From Phytopythium helicoides (Eukaryota > Oomycota > Peronosporomycetes > Pythiales > Pythiaceae), in NCBI GenBank assembly GCA_024867545.1, contig JANFNE010000001.1:1674001-1738000 (forward strand): DNA of 64,000 nucleotides, read 5' to 3'. This document shows, in pieces, positions 32,576 to 43,788 of the stretch. The notes beneath the pieces are model-generated. The model did not search any database. It was not told the DNA's origin and was given only the letters and a program-made list of their open reading frames with translations. Numbering within the stretch: position 1 is the stretch's first letter; the number at the start of each line of letters is the position of its first letter. Both the position numbers and the translations under genes were made by a program.

Positions 32576-32724
32576 GGGCTGCAGCCAGGTTTTAGCTGAC
32601 TCAATAGATGTGTATTGCCAAACTTCTCAGACTTTTGGAATCGCCTGTCTTCTTATTCGATAGTAGCAAGCCGCAGTGTAGGCTCCGTCTATACATGCTA
32701 GCTGGCGCAGCAAACTCCTTCCCC

Positions 32725-33058
32725 ATGAAGATCCGCCAGCTCCTTGTCAGCCTTGTCCTGTTATTAGCGACAACAAACGCTCGGCGCTACGAACTACCTG
32801 CGTGGGATTCTCCTCAGGTGACCGTGTTGACGAGTTTCGTGCCCAATCGCAGCTGATATCGTGTTTGCACAGCACTGCGAGTGGGATGTGCGCATCTGCG
32901 TCGATGGCACGTGGGTGAGCAGAAACCCCGACAAGAATTGCGACTTTGACGAGTGCTGGGTGCATTTGAGCAATACTCCAACAACGCTAGCTGCAAGCAT
33001 GGAACCCATCGACCCTGTCGCTGTGTCGACCCATTACGAAGACGTTTTCAAAATCTAA
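32725..33058 (+). CDS. Small secreted four-cysteine protein (92 aa)
   Basis: Exons 32725-32817 and 32873-33058 (55-nt GT-AG intron). MKIRQLLVSLVLLLATTNA is a textbook signal peptide. The mature domain of about 70 residues carries four cysteines in the pattern C-x6-C-x14-C-x5-C (HCEWDVRICVDGTWVSRN, then NCDFDEC), resembling the short CPDG-x-V-x-R-type Cys modules found in many extracellular proteins of stramenopiles and bacteria. There is no transmembrane segment and no RxLR or Crinkler motif. A secreted or apoplastic role is likely, but the target is unknown. It sits between a housekeeping gene and the RhoGAP gene in its own transcription unit. Confidence 0.65.
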
Positions 33059-33118
33059 GTTTGATATAACGCCCTTTTTCCATACGACTCCACGACTGCT
33101 CACTTCACAAGAGAGCAG

Positions 33119-36100
33119 ATGCGAGGGACAAACACAGTCGCCCTGGCGAAAAGTTCGTGGCTGTATGCCGCAGGGAAGAGGTTGACGTCGCCAAAACCCG
33201 CGTTTCGAGCTAGCACCTTAGGCTCTGTCTTTCCACCGCGAGGCCCAAAACCTACGTGGGAGCCCATAACGCTCCAGACACTTACACGTCTTGGACTCTT
33301 GGTCGAGTTCTTGGATGAGAACCACCACAGAGAAGACGGTCTGTACCAGCGAGAAGGATCTGCAATTGGAACGAGAGATCTACTAGAACTCCTCCTCTCG
33401 CGGGACCTTTCCGACCTAGCTGTGTACAACCCGCACTGTATTACAACAGTTATTAAACATGTGGGTCGTTGTTGTATTTGCCACCCTTCACGGAGATGAT
33501 TTGATCAGACCTCTAGTGCCTTTTCGACAGATTTGAGCCTCTGGTACCGTATTCCATCAGCGCACAAATGGTAGAAATGATTGATGGTCCACCTGAAAAA
33601 ACACAGCCTGGTATTATTTCGAGGTTCAAGCAAATTAGCTCGGCATCTCGTGAGTTTCTCAAGCTCTTTCTACTTCATTTGCACCATGTTCGTTTAAAGT
33701 TACTAGTATGTCAGAGCCCAGATGAGTATCCACTTACAGCCTTAGAATTTGCAGGTGTCCATGATGCCTTCATGCCGAATGAGCTCGAGTAGTTTGGCTG
33801 CAGTCGTCGGTCTTGCCCTCATTAGACCGAGTGAAGAAGAATTGCCTTTGAGTACGAGTTTTTCATGCAGGTCGATGCTAGCTCAGTGTCACTAACAAAC
33901 AATGTGGTGATGTCAGAGCGGAACAAACGTCAAAGGCAGCGTGTTGCAAAATTCCTGATTGACCATGCTCTTTCGCTCCCTTATGATTGTGCACCACAAA
34001 TGGAGCTCGAATTGGCTCCATCCATCAAAAAGGTAAGACGATTGACTGAATACCAATATACGCAAGGCTAAATAGATAGTAGGGTGACAACAGCTCTGAG
34101 CTAGCTACTACACGGTTAAAGGAGGGTAGCGAGAGGTGCGATCAATAAGGATGTAAATGTTGTCGTACAAGACAACTATTCTAACTACTCTAATGTAGCA
34201 GTGAAGAGGGACTTCAGAGTTTCAAAATTACACAACAAGAAGGCAAGCGACGTATGATCACTTTCAGTACCAGCGCATCAAAACAGCCTGAACCCGTGAC
34301 AGATACCGATCGATATGTTGTCACGGTGCCCTCAAGTGAACAACGTGAACCTATAGTCATTGAAGACTATGAATCTGGTGCGTCGAATACTGCAACACCC
34401 CTTCAGTGTCATCTGACGACTAGCCCAGAACATATGGATCATGAGATCTCCGATGAATCGACACCACAACCTGCTGAACTGAGTGCCTTAGAAACTAGAT
34501 ACAAAATCTTGTCAAATAGCTCTGAAACTGTGCTCAGGAATTATGATTCAATATCTCCAACAAGAAACTTACTTGGCAATGCCTATGGGCTTGTCAGACG
34601 ACAGGACTCGTCAGATTCGAATTCAAGTTTTATAAGCGAGATTCGAGACATGCTGCTACGAAAGAAATCCAAACCGGAATTGATGACTACTAGTCGCGCT
34701 GCAAATGCAGAATACGTATCGACTCTGGCAGCAGATAAGCATCCTGCAACAACTATTGAAGCCTCTCCTGCAGAAAACCGTTCCGTCAAGCCGCCGCTTA
34801 TGAACGGCAAAAACCGTCAAATAGATCAAGAAACACAGACATCTAACCCGCTCACAATCGCCATTTGTGACCGAGCGTCTGACACGTATGATCTTACGAA
34901 TTGCATCCCTCTTGAACAAAGCGAGTCGGAGACTACTACTTCACGAAAAGTTTTAGATGTAAAGCTATTCGAGATGCAAAGGGTACGTTTCCACACTTTC
35001 AAATGGGAGTACAGCTCTAGCAGACTCATTTGCTCTCGCTACAGTTATTGGATACCGCAGATATGGCAATTTTCGGGAAGTTGCCTTCCCCTGAGACCTT
35101 GCAGTCACTCCATCAACTTCATCAACAAATGCGGGAAGTGATTAGTAACACTATTACAATTTTGAGGAATGCCGACAATGGCGAGTCGCAGTACGAAAAC
35201 ATTGCTCCAAATCCGTTAAACAACGAGTTTCTTGACTTCTTGGAGGCTCAATCAAAAAGTCAAGTGAGAATTCTAGAAACCGAGGTAAAAGCAGGTCAAG
35301 AACTCAACCGCCTGCTGAAATCTCAATATGAACAGGACCGCAAATCGGTTTGTAGATTTCAGCCAGACGAATATATGCATAACATTGATCTGAACATCGT
35401 TGTCCTCCTGTACAGCTTGAACAAGAGGTAGCGGTTTTGAGGCTTACATCGATCGAATCTGAGCGAATTTCCGCTGGTCTCCGTGACGAGCTGCGCAAGT
35501 GCCGGACTGAGTTGGCTTGCCAAGTAGCACACGGGACCAAACTAAACAGGTTCGATTGAGCAGTTGACTGTGCATAATACTTTTATCTGACCTGTTCAAT
35601 AACCACAGAGATAAGCGAGAAGCCGAAGAGCGCTTAGCAGCCTGCGAGAATCGGTGCCTATCGAAAGAGATTTTACTAGATCGACTTCAGAGTGAACTCA
35701 CGGAAATGAAAACCGCCGCATCAAATACAGAAACGAAGTCGTCCAAGAGCCCCAAGAGAGCCACAGATTTGGCTGAAGTGCTAGAAGACAACCTACCCGA
35801 GTTTCCAACTACTTTTTGCCAAGATCAACTCAAATCGGGCAGCTCGACTAATCCCCTAGAGCATTCTACACTTCCAGCATCAAAAGCTGAGATGCTCCTA
35901 GGAATGAAACCAATACCGATGAATCAGGCAAGCCACGCGAAGGTTGCGAACGCGGAACAGATCAGGGCATTTGAGGCTTATCAAAATTCAAAAGATATCT
36001 ATAACGAAAGGTTAGCACGAGCGAAAGCGACTGCCCTTGAGAGGCAAAAGGAAATGATGGCGAGGAGTATTCAAACACAAATAGCTATCACCAGGTGAGT

Positions 36101-36709
36101 GGATTTGCAAACAGCTGAATATTCAACACTCTAAATGAGGATAAATTTGGTTTATCCAGGTCATCTCTAAATGAGATGGAAAAAGGTGATCACGCAACAT
36201 CCAGATCCGACAGTTGTGGGGAATATCATCAAGTGCACGACTTGATTCGAACCGTGCAGGCTCCTTTGAGCTCAGCGGCGGATGTATCCAGTCGTCAGTT
36301 TGATGCTTTGATTGAATGTGTGATCCCAGCAAATCAATCAAGCTTTGACGACGAGGAACTTATTGAACCTCCACGAAGCTGGAGCCCCAGTGTGTCTGAG
36401 CTAATGAAAGAACTATCACAGCTTCTCACTGGAAGTCTTGAGCCCAACGAGAGTATTGACGGTGCGACAGATGAGATGGAATTAAATGAATCCGCCGAAA
36501 CCCTTTCGAGTGAGTGGCTCAAGGCAAGCCCCACGCTCCAATATCCCGTGAAGAAGCGACGTGAGCCACAAAGTAAGGCTTACAGGCGTTGGATCGCTGA
36601 GCGAGCGTCTCAAGCGTCCGCTTTAGAGAACCCCCGAAATCAACAAGCATATGATAAAGCACGCCAGTCAATGAACAAGTTTCAGCAAGTTCTCTCAGGA
36701 CTTCAGTAA
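33119..36709 (+). CDS. RhoGAP-domain protein with long coiled-coil C-terminus (9 exons)
   Basis: Exons 33119-33460, 33538-33687, 33755-33851, 33887-34032, ~34218-34982, 35045-35347, 35416-35549, 35609-36094 and 36160-36709 give about 990 residues. Residues ~35-240 match a RhoGAP fold: LLVEFLDENHHREDGLYQRE with the arginine finger region, TTVIKHPLVPYS, FLKLFLLHLHH, CRMSSSSLAAVVGLALIRP and RVAKFLIDHA. The middle is Ser/Thr-rich with a TQT motif, and the C-terminal third is helical coiled coil, an arrangement like FAM13-type RhoGAPs. It probably stimulates GTP hydrolysis by a Rho/Rac-type GTPase. Uncertain points are the acceptor at 34217 (a small exon could lie in 34033-34217) and the 35-nt intron at 33852-33886. 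Confidence 0.65.
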
Positions 36710-36766
36710 ACTTGGAAATACTGGAAATAAAAAAATAAAAAAACACATGATTCATTTCAATCCGTT

Positions 36767-37647
36767 TTGAAGCTACATAAATACCTGGCGAGCCAGGCCA
36801 AAGACGCACTGGGAGCTTTGGGAGGCGTAACAGCAGTATCCAAAGGATTTGATGAGGAAGCAGCAGAGCCCAACAAGGAGTATTCCGAGTTTCGTAGCAT
36901 CCAATCGTCAGCATTGGTCTCGCTTTTGAACGCAAAGGCGGATGCTGTTGAAGATTTAGTTCGACAAGCAGAGATACAACGGCTCGATGATACCGTCAAG
37001 GCAAGTCGTAGAAAAGTTTAGACTTGACGAATGCGAACTTACATGTGGCGATGAAGTTCATGGACAAAGTCGAAACGCTGAACACGACAGTAGCCAATAA
37101 TGAGCGCAGCATTGAGGTGTTCAAAAACGTGCTGGAGTCCACCAACAATGACCTGGTGAGCAAAACAAAACGCGTTAGCGAGCTCAAAGAGTACGTCGTG
37201 GCCCTATGAAGTGTAAATGAGTGGTTTGTGAACCTGACGTGGTCGTACGTACAGCAAAAATCGATATCTTGAACGGCGTCTGGATGAGAGCATAGTACTG
37301 TACGAGTCAACGGAGCGCGAGTTTCGCCATTTAGTCAAAGTCCTCGATAATACAAAGGAAAAACTCACCCGTACCAAAGTCCGACTCGACTCCCCTCAAA
37401 TCCAGCTCACCAAGACCCACGGCCAAACAGTAAAACTTCCTGACAAGCAACTCGGCAACAACAGCTGGTCAAGTCGCAAACCCAGTGATCGCCAGCTAGA
37501 GCTCGTGGCCACGCTGGCCCTGATCCACCAGCCCAGCACCACCTCCGCCGAGTTCGGCACTACCATTCATACGTCTTTTGACACAAATATACGCTCTATA
37601 TTTCAAACCCAACAATTGCGAATCAAACGTGGAAGGCGTCGAGAGTC
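36767..37647 (+). pseudogene. Truncated coiled-coil gene, no clear start or stop
   Basis: Three exon-like blocks keep one helical frame: 36767-37000, 37057-37190 and 37255 onward. The first intron would be GC-AG with a perfect AAG|GCAAGT donor; the second is GT-AG (64 nt). Residues such as FRSIQSSALVSLLNAKADAV and NNERSIEVFKNVLESTNN are coiled coil. There is no ATG in frame before the first block (a TTG at 36767 follows an A-rich stretch), and the last block stays open into the SANT-like gene that begins at 37648, losing its protein-like character after about 37540. It is most simply the body of a gene that lost both ends; an unseen 5' exon is the alternative. Confidence 0.45.
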
Positions 37648-40502
37648 ATGGTGGACGAATCTCCGCGGCCGCCTGCAGTCGCACGGCGGCACCGTACGAC
37701 GCCCGAGGAGCGCGCGCTCATGGCCCAAGTGCACGCGGAGCACTCGCACCACTCGTGGCCGAGGCAGCTGGAAATTTACAACGCGGAGGCCGAAAAGCGC
37801 GGCTTGTACTCAAAAGTGCTGCTCGCAACGTTTTCTTCCAACTGCGTTCGCGTCGAGGTGGAGCAGCAGGCGAGCGTCAAGAGGGAGCTCGGAGCAGACG
37901 CGAATCCCAGACTGACGACCGGAGCGACCGGCAGCAGGTGGGAGAAGTGGGAGGACGAGGAGATCATCAAGTGGAGCGCCAAGGGCAACCGTGCCAAAAA
38001 CTACCCAGCCTTCATCAAGCACATGCGCACCACGTACGACCCGGAATACTCCAGATCGCTCGGTGCCTGCATGTCGAGAGTATATTCGCTGGGCATTCAG
38101 CGCAATTCGGCGAACGAGTGCAATCTGTGGAAGCCTTGGGAGGACCTGGAGCTGCGCAAATGGGGCAAGACGAACATGTCAAATCAGGAGCACGAGGAGT
38201 TCATCAATCGCATGCGTGAGACACATGGACAGGAGTACTCACGCGCATACCTTGAAGTATTGGTTCGTCTCCGTTCGCTGAATGGTAAACCTGGAGTCAG
38301 GGATGAAGCAACAAAGTGCTCGGACGAAGTCCCGGCTACCAAGAGAACGAGAAGACCAAGGCGACCTTGGAAACCGTGGGAAGACAAAGAAGTCCTCTTG
38401 TGGGGGAAACACAGGTTTCGTCGCAGAAACTACCCGACACTTATCGAGCGTATACGGGCGAATTATGATCCCGACTACTCGCGTTCTTATGAAACATTGG
38501 AAAATCGCCTCCAACTGCTACGTGCTCTTGAGAGGAGCACCAACACCAATTCAGCTCTGGATAAGCGAGAGAGCGAACGGATAGAACCAAAAGTTGAGAC
38601 TGGTACTGCCATCGCTTCGGGTCCTCGTACTGCTGTCATTTCGCCAAGCAGCGACAAGGATTGCAGCGCAGAGGGCAAGGGGGATGCCACCGCGCCTAAG
38701 AAAGCTGACAACACGTCCGATCTCGAAGATGCTGATGATTTGGATAGTATTGAAAAGCCACATAGCAGTGCCAAAGGTGAAGAGCCCCCAAAAGCCAACG
38801 ATTCCCCGACAAGCGATAATGCACTCCGTGATGCTAACAAGGATGTGGACGCTAAAGCAAATGCATCGGCTACTGTTGGCATAGCGTGTACCACCAAGTC
38901 AGTTGATGAGGTTTTCGTGGAAGCAACAAAAGAATCGAGCACAAATGTTGCTAGTACAAGTATTGGTGCTGTCAGAGCGATGGTGGAGAATGCGAATGCT
39001 TCAAGTACATCAAACCCGGACACTGGCGAGGATACCAACAACTCTGCAGATAAGGCAGTTGGCACTGGCACCAGCAACAAAATTCCTGATCGTCAGGAGG
39101 CAAATTCTGATGATGTCGAAATTACTGCAGATTCTATACAAGCGTGTACCATAAAGGACAGTGCAGACGTTGTCGATCCAGGTGACGATAACAATACCGC
39201 TGATTGTGTTAAGTCTGCTGAGAATGTACATCCAAACAACAAATCTACAATTGTAGTTGGTGCGCATTCCAACGTCGACACCAATATTGATGGCGATGTG
39301 ATGAAGATTGGAGAAGCAGCATCGGTCGATCCGAACACTGAAATTGTGGCGGACAGAGATGGCTCGCCTGACCATGATACAGTTGATCAATCCAATTCTA
39401 GCATTGAGGCTGTCGACGCACCAATCAATCAATGCAATCAAGCGACTCAAACCGAGATTAACACTCATGAAGCCGCAACCTCAACAGATAATGACATTCC
39501 AGTCAATTTGTCTGCGCCGTCAACACAAAGCCTACCGGTGCCTGCAAGTCAAGATAGTGTGAAAGAGAAGTTAATGGAAGCCCAAATGGTGAGTCACCCA
39601 CTCTTAAGTCCATCATTGCCTACGGTTGAATTCTAACACAGCTCCCATGGTGCAGCTACTTGATGATTGGATTGAAGTGTCCGGTAGTGAATCTGACTCA
39701 AGTCGCAGTGGAAAGATGGTGGAGCAGCAGAAGGAGGCATCTGGCTTGCTCAAGCGAGTCGTCTCGCTTGTTTCCGGCAAGGAGGTATCTCCAAACCACC
39801 GGAGCAGAGCCAACGAGGAAGACCAGAAGAGCGATCAGCCTTCCCCAAGAATCGACCTTATCGCAGTGATAAAAGATCTCGAAGCTAAGTTGAAGGCGGC
39901 AGAGGATCGAAATATCGAAATTGCCAGCCAGTCATTCAAAGAGCGACATCGGGTGAGTTTGGATATGTTGAAACAAGTTGTACAGTACTAATGGGAACTG
40001 AGGATGTTGCGATCATGCAGCTGGAGAAAAAGTACGCAACATTGCGAGTCAGATGCGATGTGTTCGAGAACACCGCCACCAAGCTTCGTCTCGAAAACGC
40101 AAGTCTAACGCTGAAGCTTGACACCCAAGCGAAGAGTGAGAACTATGCCACCAGGTGCTGTGTGAAAGAGCTTACTGCTGCAGCGGAGGTTTTATGTATC
40201 TAACTCTTGTGGTTGCTAGTCATGAAACTTCTCGAAAGAGTGCTGCGATGCTTGATAGTATGGTAGAATCGTTACCAATTGGGTTAGCACTCGCAACGCC
40301 GAGGTACCTTCCTGTTGTTGAATCGAGGTTTAACATTATCTTGCTGACATTTGTGCTATCAAACAGCGTCGCTGCCAACGCCACAACTAAAGATCCTCCG
40401 TTTGACGAAAGTAATCGCCCGCACAAGCGAGCTCGGGTAGACCCAGTGAGTCGGCTGAGCGAGCTGGCTGCAGCCCTGGCGGACGCCGACAAAACCAACT
40501 AG
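37648..40502 (+). CDS. SANT-like repeat protein A (5 exons), undescribed family
   Basis: Exons 37648-39588, 39656-39952, 40021-40154, 40220-40303 and 40367-40502 give 863 residues. Residues ~18-70 hold a motif shared with the paralogue at 46181 (TPEERALMAQVHAEHS, IYNAEAEKRGLYSKV). Three repeats of ~55 residues follow (~98-150, ~156-209, ~240-295). Each starts W-x2-WED-x-E, has a second Trp, an aromatic/FI-x2-MR helix and a YDPEYSRS-type turn, a Myb/SANT-like spacing. The middle (~300-640) is Ala/Asp/Thr-rich and disordered with a TQTE motif, and the last exons encode a coiled coil (DLIAVIKDLEAKLKAAEDRN). Chromatin or DNA binding is inferred from the repeat shape only. Confidence 0.7.
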
Positions 40503-41085
40503 CGATGTAATTTATTCGCACTCTGTCATAGACACCATATAGGCTCAAATCTTCTCGTACGTTACCGATATCCGCTATTACTGCGCCGCGATCGTGTTGC
40601 GCGACGGTCATTGATTTCCTCAGCCCGGGAATCGAATGACCCCGAGGGCAATTTGAAGTCGCGATTGCATTTTCGTGTGTGAGAAACCCTTGAATGAGAA
40701 TGAATGGTCGGGGTACCCGGCATTGGCGCTGTGGTAGATGGCCACAAAACCCTCCATTTCTACATTCACCTTTCTCAGCACAACGATCGACATAAACTCT
40801 CACTCAACCGGAAAACGTGGAAAAGGAGACGTGAAACTAAATAAACCTGTCGTTACGGTACTGCCCAATTGACAAGCTGGTAGCGCAGTTCATCAGCTTC
40901 AAGCGGGTTGCGCGATGCCCTCCCCCAGCGATGACAACAGCACTGCATTGACACTTCGTATTGCTTGCTGGAGATGCCATAGGAAGGATCTCCAGAGCTC
41001 CATCATGAGCCACGGCAAGCTAGTAAAGCGGCCTTTGCAGCTCTGCCTGCATACACGTAAATGGGCATGATGAGCATGTTTTGAA
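40503..41085. other. Non-coding region left of the Mutator-like element (probable original Fanzor 5' flank)
   Basis: About 580 bp with no convincing ORF. Removing the Mutator-like element and one copy of its target duplication would place this sequence directly upstream of the Fanzor gene at 43884, so it may contain that gene's original promoter or the left end of its element. No inverted repeat with the Fanzor 3' flank was convincing by eye. Confidence 0.4.
41078..41085 (+). repeat. Target-site duplication, left copy (GTTTTGAA)
   Basis: An 8-bp GTTTTGAA immediately precedes the element's GGTAAC terminus and is repeated exactly at 43789-43796 after the right terminus. Mutator-like elements typically duplicate 8-11 bp. 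Confidence 0.8.
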
Positions 41086-41135
41086 GGTAACTTGCGTTGA
41101 GGCTCATATTCGGGTCAGATCAAAATTTGGTCAGG
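41086..41135 (+). repeat. MULE left terminal inverted repeat
   Basis: Begins GGTAACTTGCG; pairs with 43739-43788 in inverted orientation with about 74% identity over 50 bp, rising to 17 of 20 over the inner 20 bp. Confidence 0.75.
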
Positions 41136-41463
41136 TTACGAAAGTGATGGTACAGACTTGCACAATGATTGTAAGCTGCCATATCTGTGATGTTCACTGG
41201 ATTTGGTCAGATTCCTTCTACCCAGCTGAAGGAACAGCGCCGCCAGCCATCTGCAGCAGGTGGGAACTTTCGCAGCGGGCCAAGTGCGAACGTTCTCACC
41301 TCGAAGGTGCTGGCGGCAGTGGTAGTGCCGGCAATGCATGGTATGTTGCACGCCCTCAATCCAAGCGACCGACTGATCCTGCTCATTTCCTATTTCCCTC
41401 TGAAGCAAGCGCACCAAGTTCTCGACGTTCTCCAAGCCCCACCGTTCCTACTCTCCCTGAGCG

Positions 41464-43459
41464 ATGACAACGCTCTCGACATTGCGGTCTCGCCAATCTC
41501 GAAGTTCGTCCACGGGTGCAACACATACCGCTCACGACGGCAGGCTGGGCCAGCAACGCGGAGGTCGCGGTGTTCTCGATGGCCGCAGCGACGAGCGCGA
41601 CGCAACTCTGCTCTTCGCTCTCGGCAGTGATCGGCGCCTTGAGGTCGCCGCGGATTTGACCGAGGGCACTGACGCTGATGGCGATGCCCAAGACAGTGAT
41701 GGATCCGACTACGTCCACATCTCTACCAACTTCCACAACGGATCGCCGCGTGCAGGAGAGCTAAATAACTTTTGGGAGAGCCAAGCACCTAATGAAGTCG
41801 GCGGATATGCTCGAACCTTCGTCATCGGCCAGCCTGTTGTTAATGCATCCAATAGTGGAGCAACGAACGCCCAAAACATGGAACCCGGGGCCACCCCCCT
41901 CGATGCGAGCTCCATGGTCACACCAACACCATCAACGATTGACCAAGGTGTGCTGCTAGACCCTCATGCAGGCGCTCGACTCAGCGTTTACGCGTATGGG
42001 CGCAAGTACTCTCGCTATTACTTCTCGTCCCTGCGCACCAGCTACCGCTGCAGCAAGTATCGTGGCCGACCAAGCAACCCACGTGGGTGCTTGGCCAAGC
42101 TCCACTTCATCGTTGCTACACGGGAATATATCTACGAGGGCGACCACACGTGCTGCGTCGCTGCCGGTCAAGGTGGAGCGCCTGCTGTTGATGTGACTGA
42201 AGTCATGAAGCATGGCTATCAGCGAGATGGATATGACTGCTGACCAAATTTGGCACTTGCTGAGCGCGCAGTACTATCCGAGTGACTTCGATGTCGTTCA
42301 AGTCGGGCTCTCACGCGATCAAGTGGTAAATCGCGTCTACCGTGCGCGTCGCACTCACTACGGAGGCGACATCCATGGCATCGTAGAAGTGCCGCCAATG
42401 TGTTTTGTCCCTGGCACATCCATCCTGTTCTTCCAGTTTTACCAGTCGTTCCTGATTAATGGAAAGTTGGAGCGCATCATGGGCTGGGCCCACCCGAAAC
42501 TAGTAGAGCGCTGCAAGTTCAAGTCGACAAGCTTGTTCATGGACGGAACGTTCCGATGCGTACCAGCACAATTCTACCAGTGCTTCATCATCATGGTGCA
42601 CGACGATCCGTCAGACTTGTTCCTCCCAGCGTTCTACGTTCTAGCAACGTCCAAGTCACAAGATATCTACTGGAATATTCTGCAAGCAGTGATCGGCGTT
42701 GCGGAGGACATGATGGAACCCGAGTCGGTGGTCTGTGACTTCGAGGCGGGTTTGATTGATGCGGTGAACATACAGTTCCCCAAGGCTCGCGTCGTGGGAT
42801 GCTACTTTCACTTTAAGCAGGCGTGCAGGAGGAAGATGAAGAAACTCGCCATTCCCGAGCCTCAGATCAAGGTTGCGATGGCGACGGGGTTTTTGGACGT
42901 GCTGACAGTGATCGAACACGACAAGATCCCAGGCGCTGGTATCAATTATGTACGGCGCACTATCAGATCGCAATGCAACGCGATGGACATCGGGTACTCG
43001 ACAGCTAAGTGGACGCAGTTCTGGACGTACTTCCGCAAGACATGGCTCCGTGAGAATCTCCCTTCTGCTTGGAACGTGCACGATGTCGCCAACAACCTCG
43101 TGAGCCGGACGAACAATCCGCTAGAAAGGTTCAACAGGACGCTTAACAGCGCGATCGGGTCCCCGCACCCGAACCTCCCCCACTTTGTACGTGTGATCGG
43201 TAGGTTGTCCAAGGAGTATGTCCAGGAGCTCGAACTCAACGCCATAGGCCGATCTCACAAGCGTGGCCGCCGCACAGCTGAGCCTTTCAACCTTCCGACT
43301 GGAGTCGATCTTACCGGGTATGACAATGATGAGTCCAGCAGCAGTGATGAAGATGAAGAAGGTGAAGGCGTGAACGAGGATGCTGAAAGCGCTACCTACG
43401 TGGTCGCGGATGCAGAGCATGTATCCATCGAAAACGAGTGCAAGTGCGAGAGTGACTAA
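41464..43459 (+). pseudogene. FLYWCH-MULE transposase with one frameshift
   Basis: The first frame (41464-42243) encodes a variable N-terminus and a FLYWCH-type zinc finger: YYFSSLRTSYRCSKYRG, GCLAKLHFI and GDHTCC. The second frame (from about 42212 to 43459) encodes the MULE RNase-H-like core: first Asp in SLFMDGTF, second in VCDFEAG, the CxFH-type motif GCYFHFKQA, and the Glu in NNPLERFN, so the DDE triad is intact. The two frames meet between DVTEVMK and AISEMDMTADQIWHLL, a junction normally continuous in this family; a single-base indel near 42195-42212 explains it. Either a recent inactivating mutation or a sequencing error is possible. The acidic C-terminus (NDESSSSDEDEEGEG) is usual. 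Confidence 0.8.
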
Positions 43460-43738
43460 GGAGCTCCAGTGAGTGGCGAGGGGCCTCAGCGCGACAAAAG
43501 AGCGCGCAGAGGTGGCGGTTGACGTTAGTGAGTATGAGCATTGGTGCAACATCGCGGCCAAGAGTCTTGGTGAGTCGGTTGCCAGTCGCTCAATGCGTTC
43601 ATGGGTATGAGCTTTGATTAGTCTATGGTTCTTTGACGGTCAGCAGTCTTGGTCAGTGGTTTGCTTTCACCTTGGTCACACAATTTGGTCAGGATATCCT
43701 GCGGCGAGGGTCAAGGCATTTGGTCAACAAAAGTTGCC

Positions 43739-43788
43739 CTTGACCATATTTTGACCTGACCAGCATTTGACCCTCACAATAGGTAACC
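43739..43788 (-). repeat. MULE right terminal inverted repeat
   Basis: Inverted partner of 41086-41135. Together with 43704-43725 it also forms an imperfect palindrome around GAGGGTCAA / TTGACCCTC, so the right end could fold into a hairpin. Confidence 0.75.

Larger units (their letters stand above)
41086..43788 (+). mobile_element. Mutator-like DNA transposon (MULE), complete with TIRs
   Basis: A 2703-bp element. The left 50 bp (41086-41135, starting GGTAACTT) and the reverse complement of the right 50 bp (43788-43739, starting GGTTACCT) match at 37 of 50 positions, best over the inner half (GGTCAG-TCAAAAT-TGGTCA). It is flanked by exact 8-bp duplications. It encodes a FLYWCH finger plus MULE transposase (41464-43459), broken by one frameshift. 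Both ends carry several GGTCA words, possibly transposase-binding subterminal repeats. The element ends 95 bp upstream of the Fanzor start codon. Confidence 0.8.
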
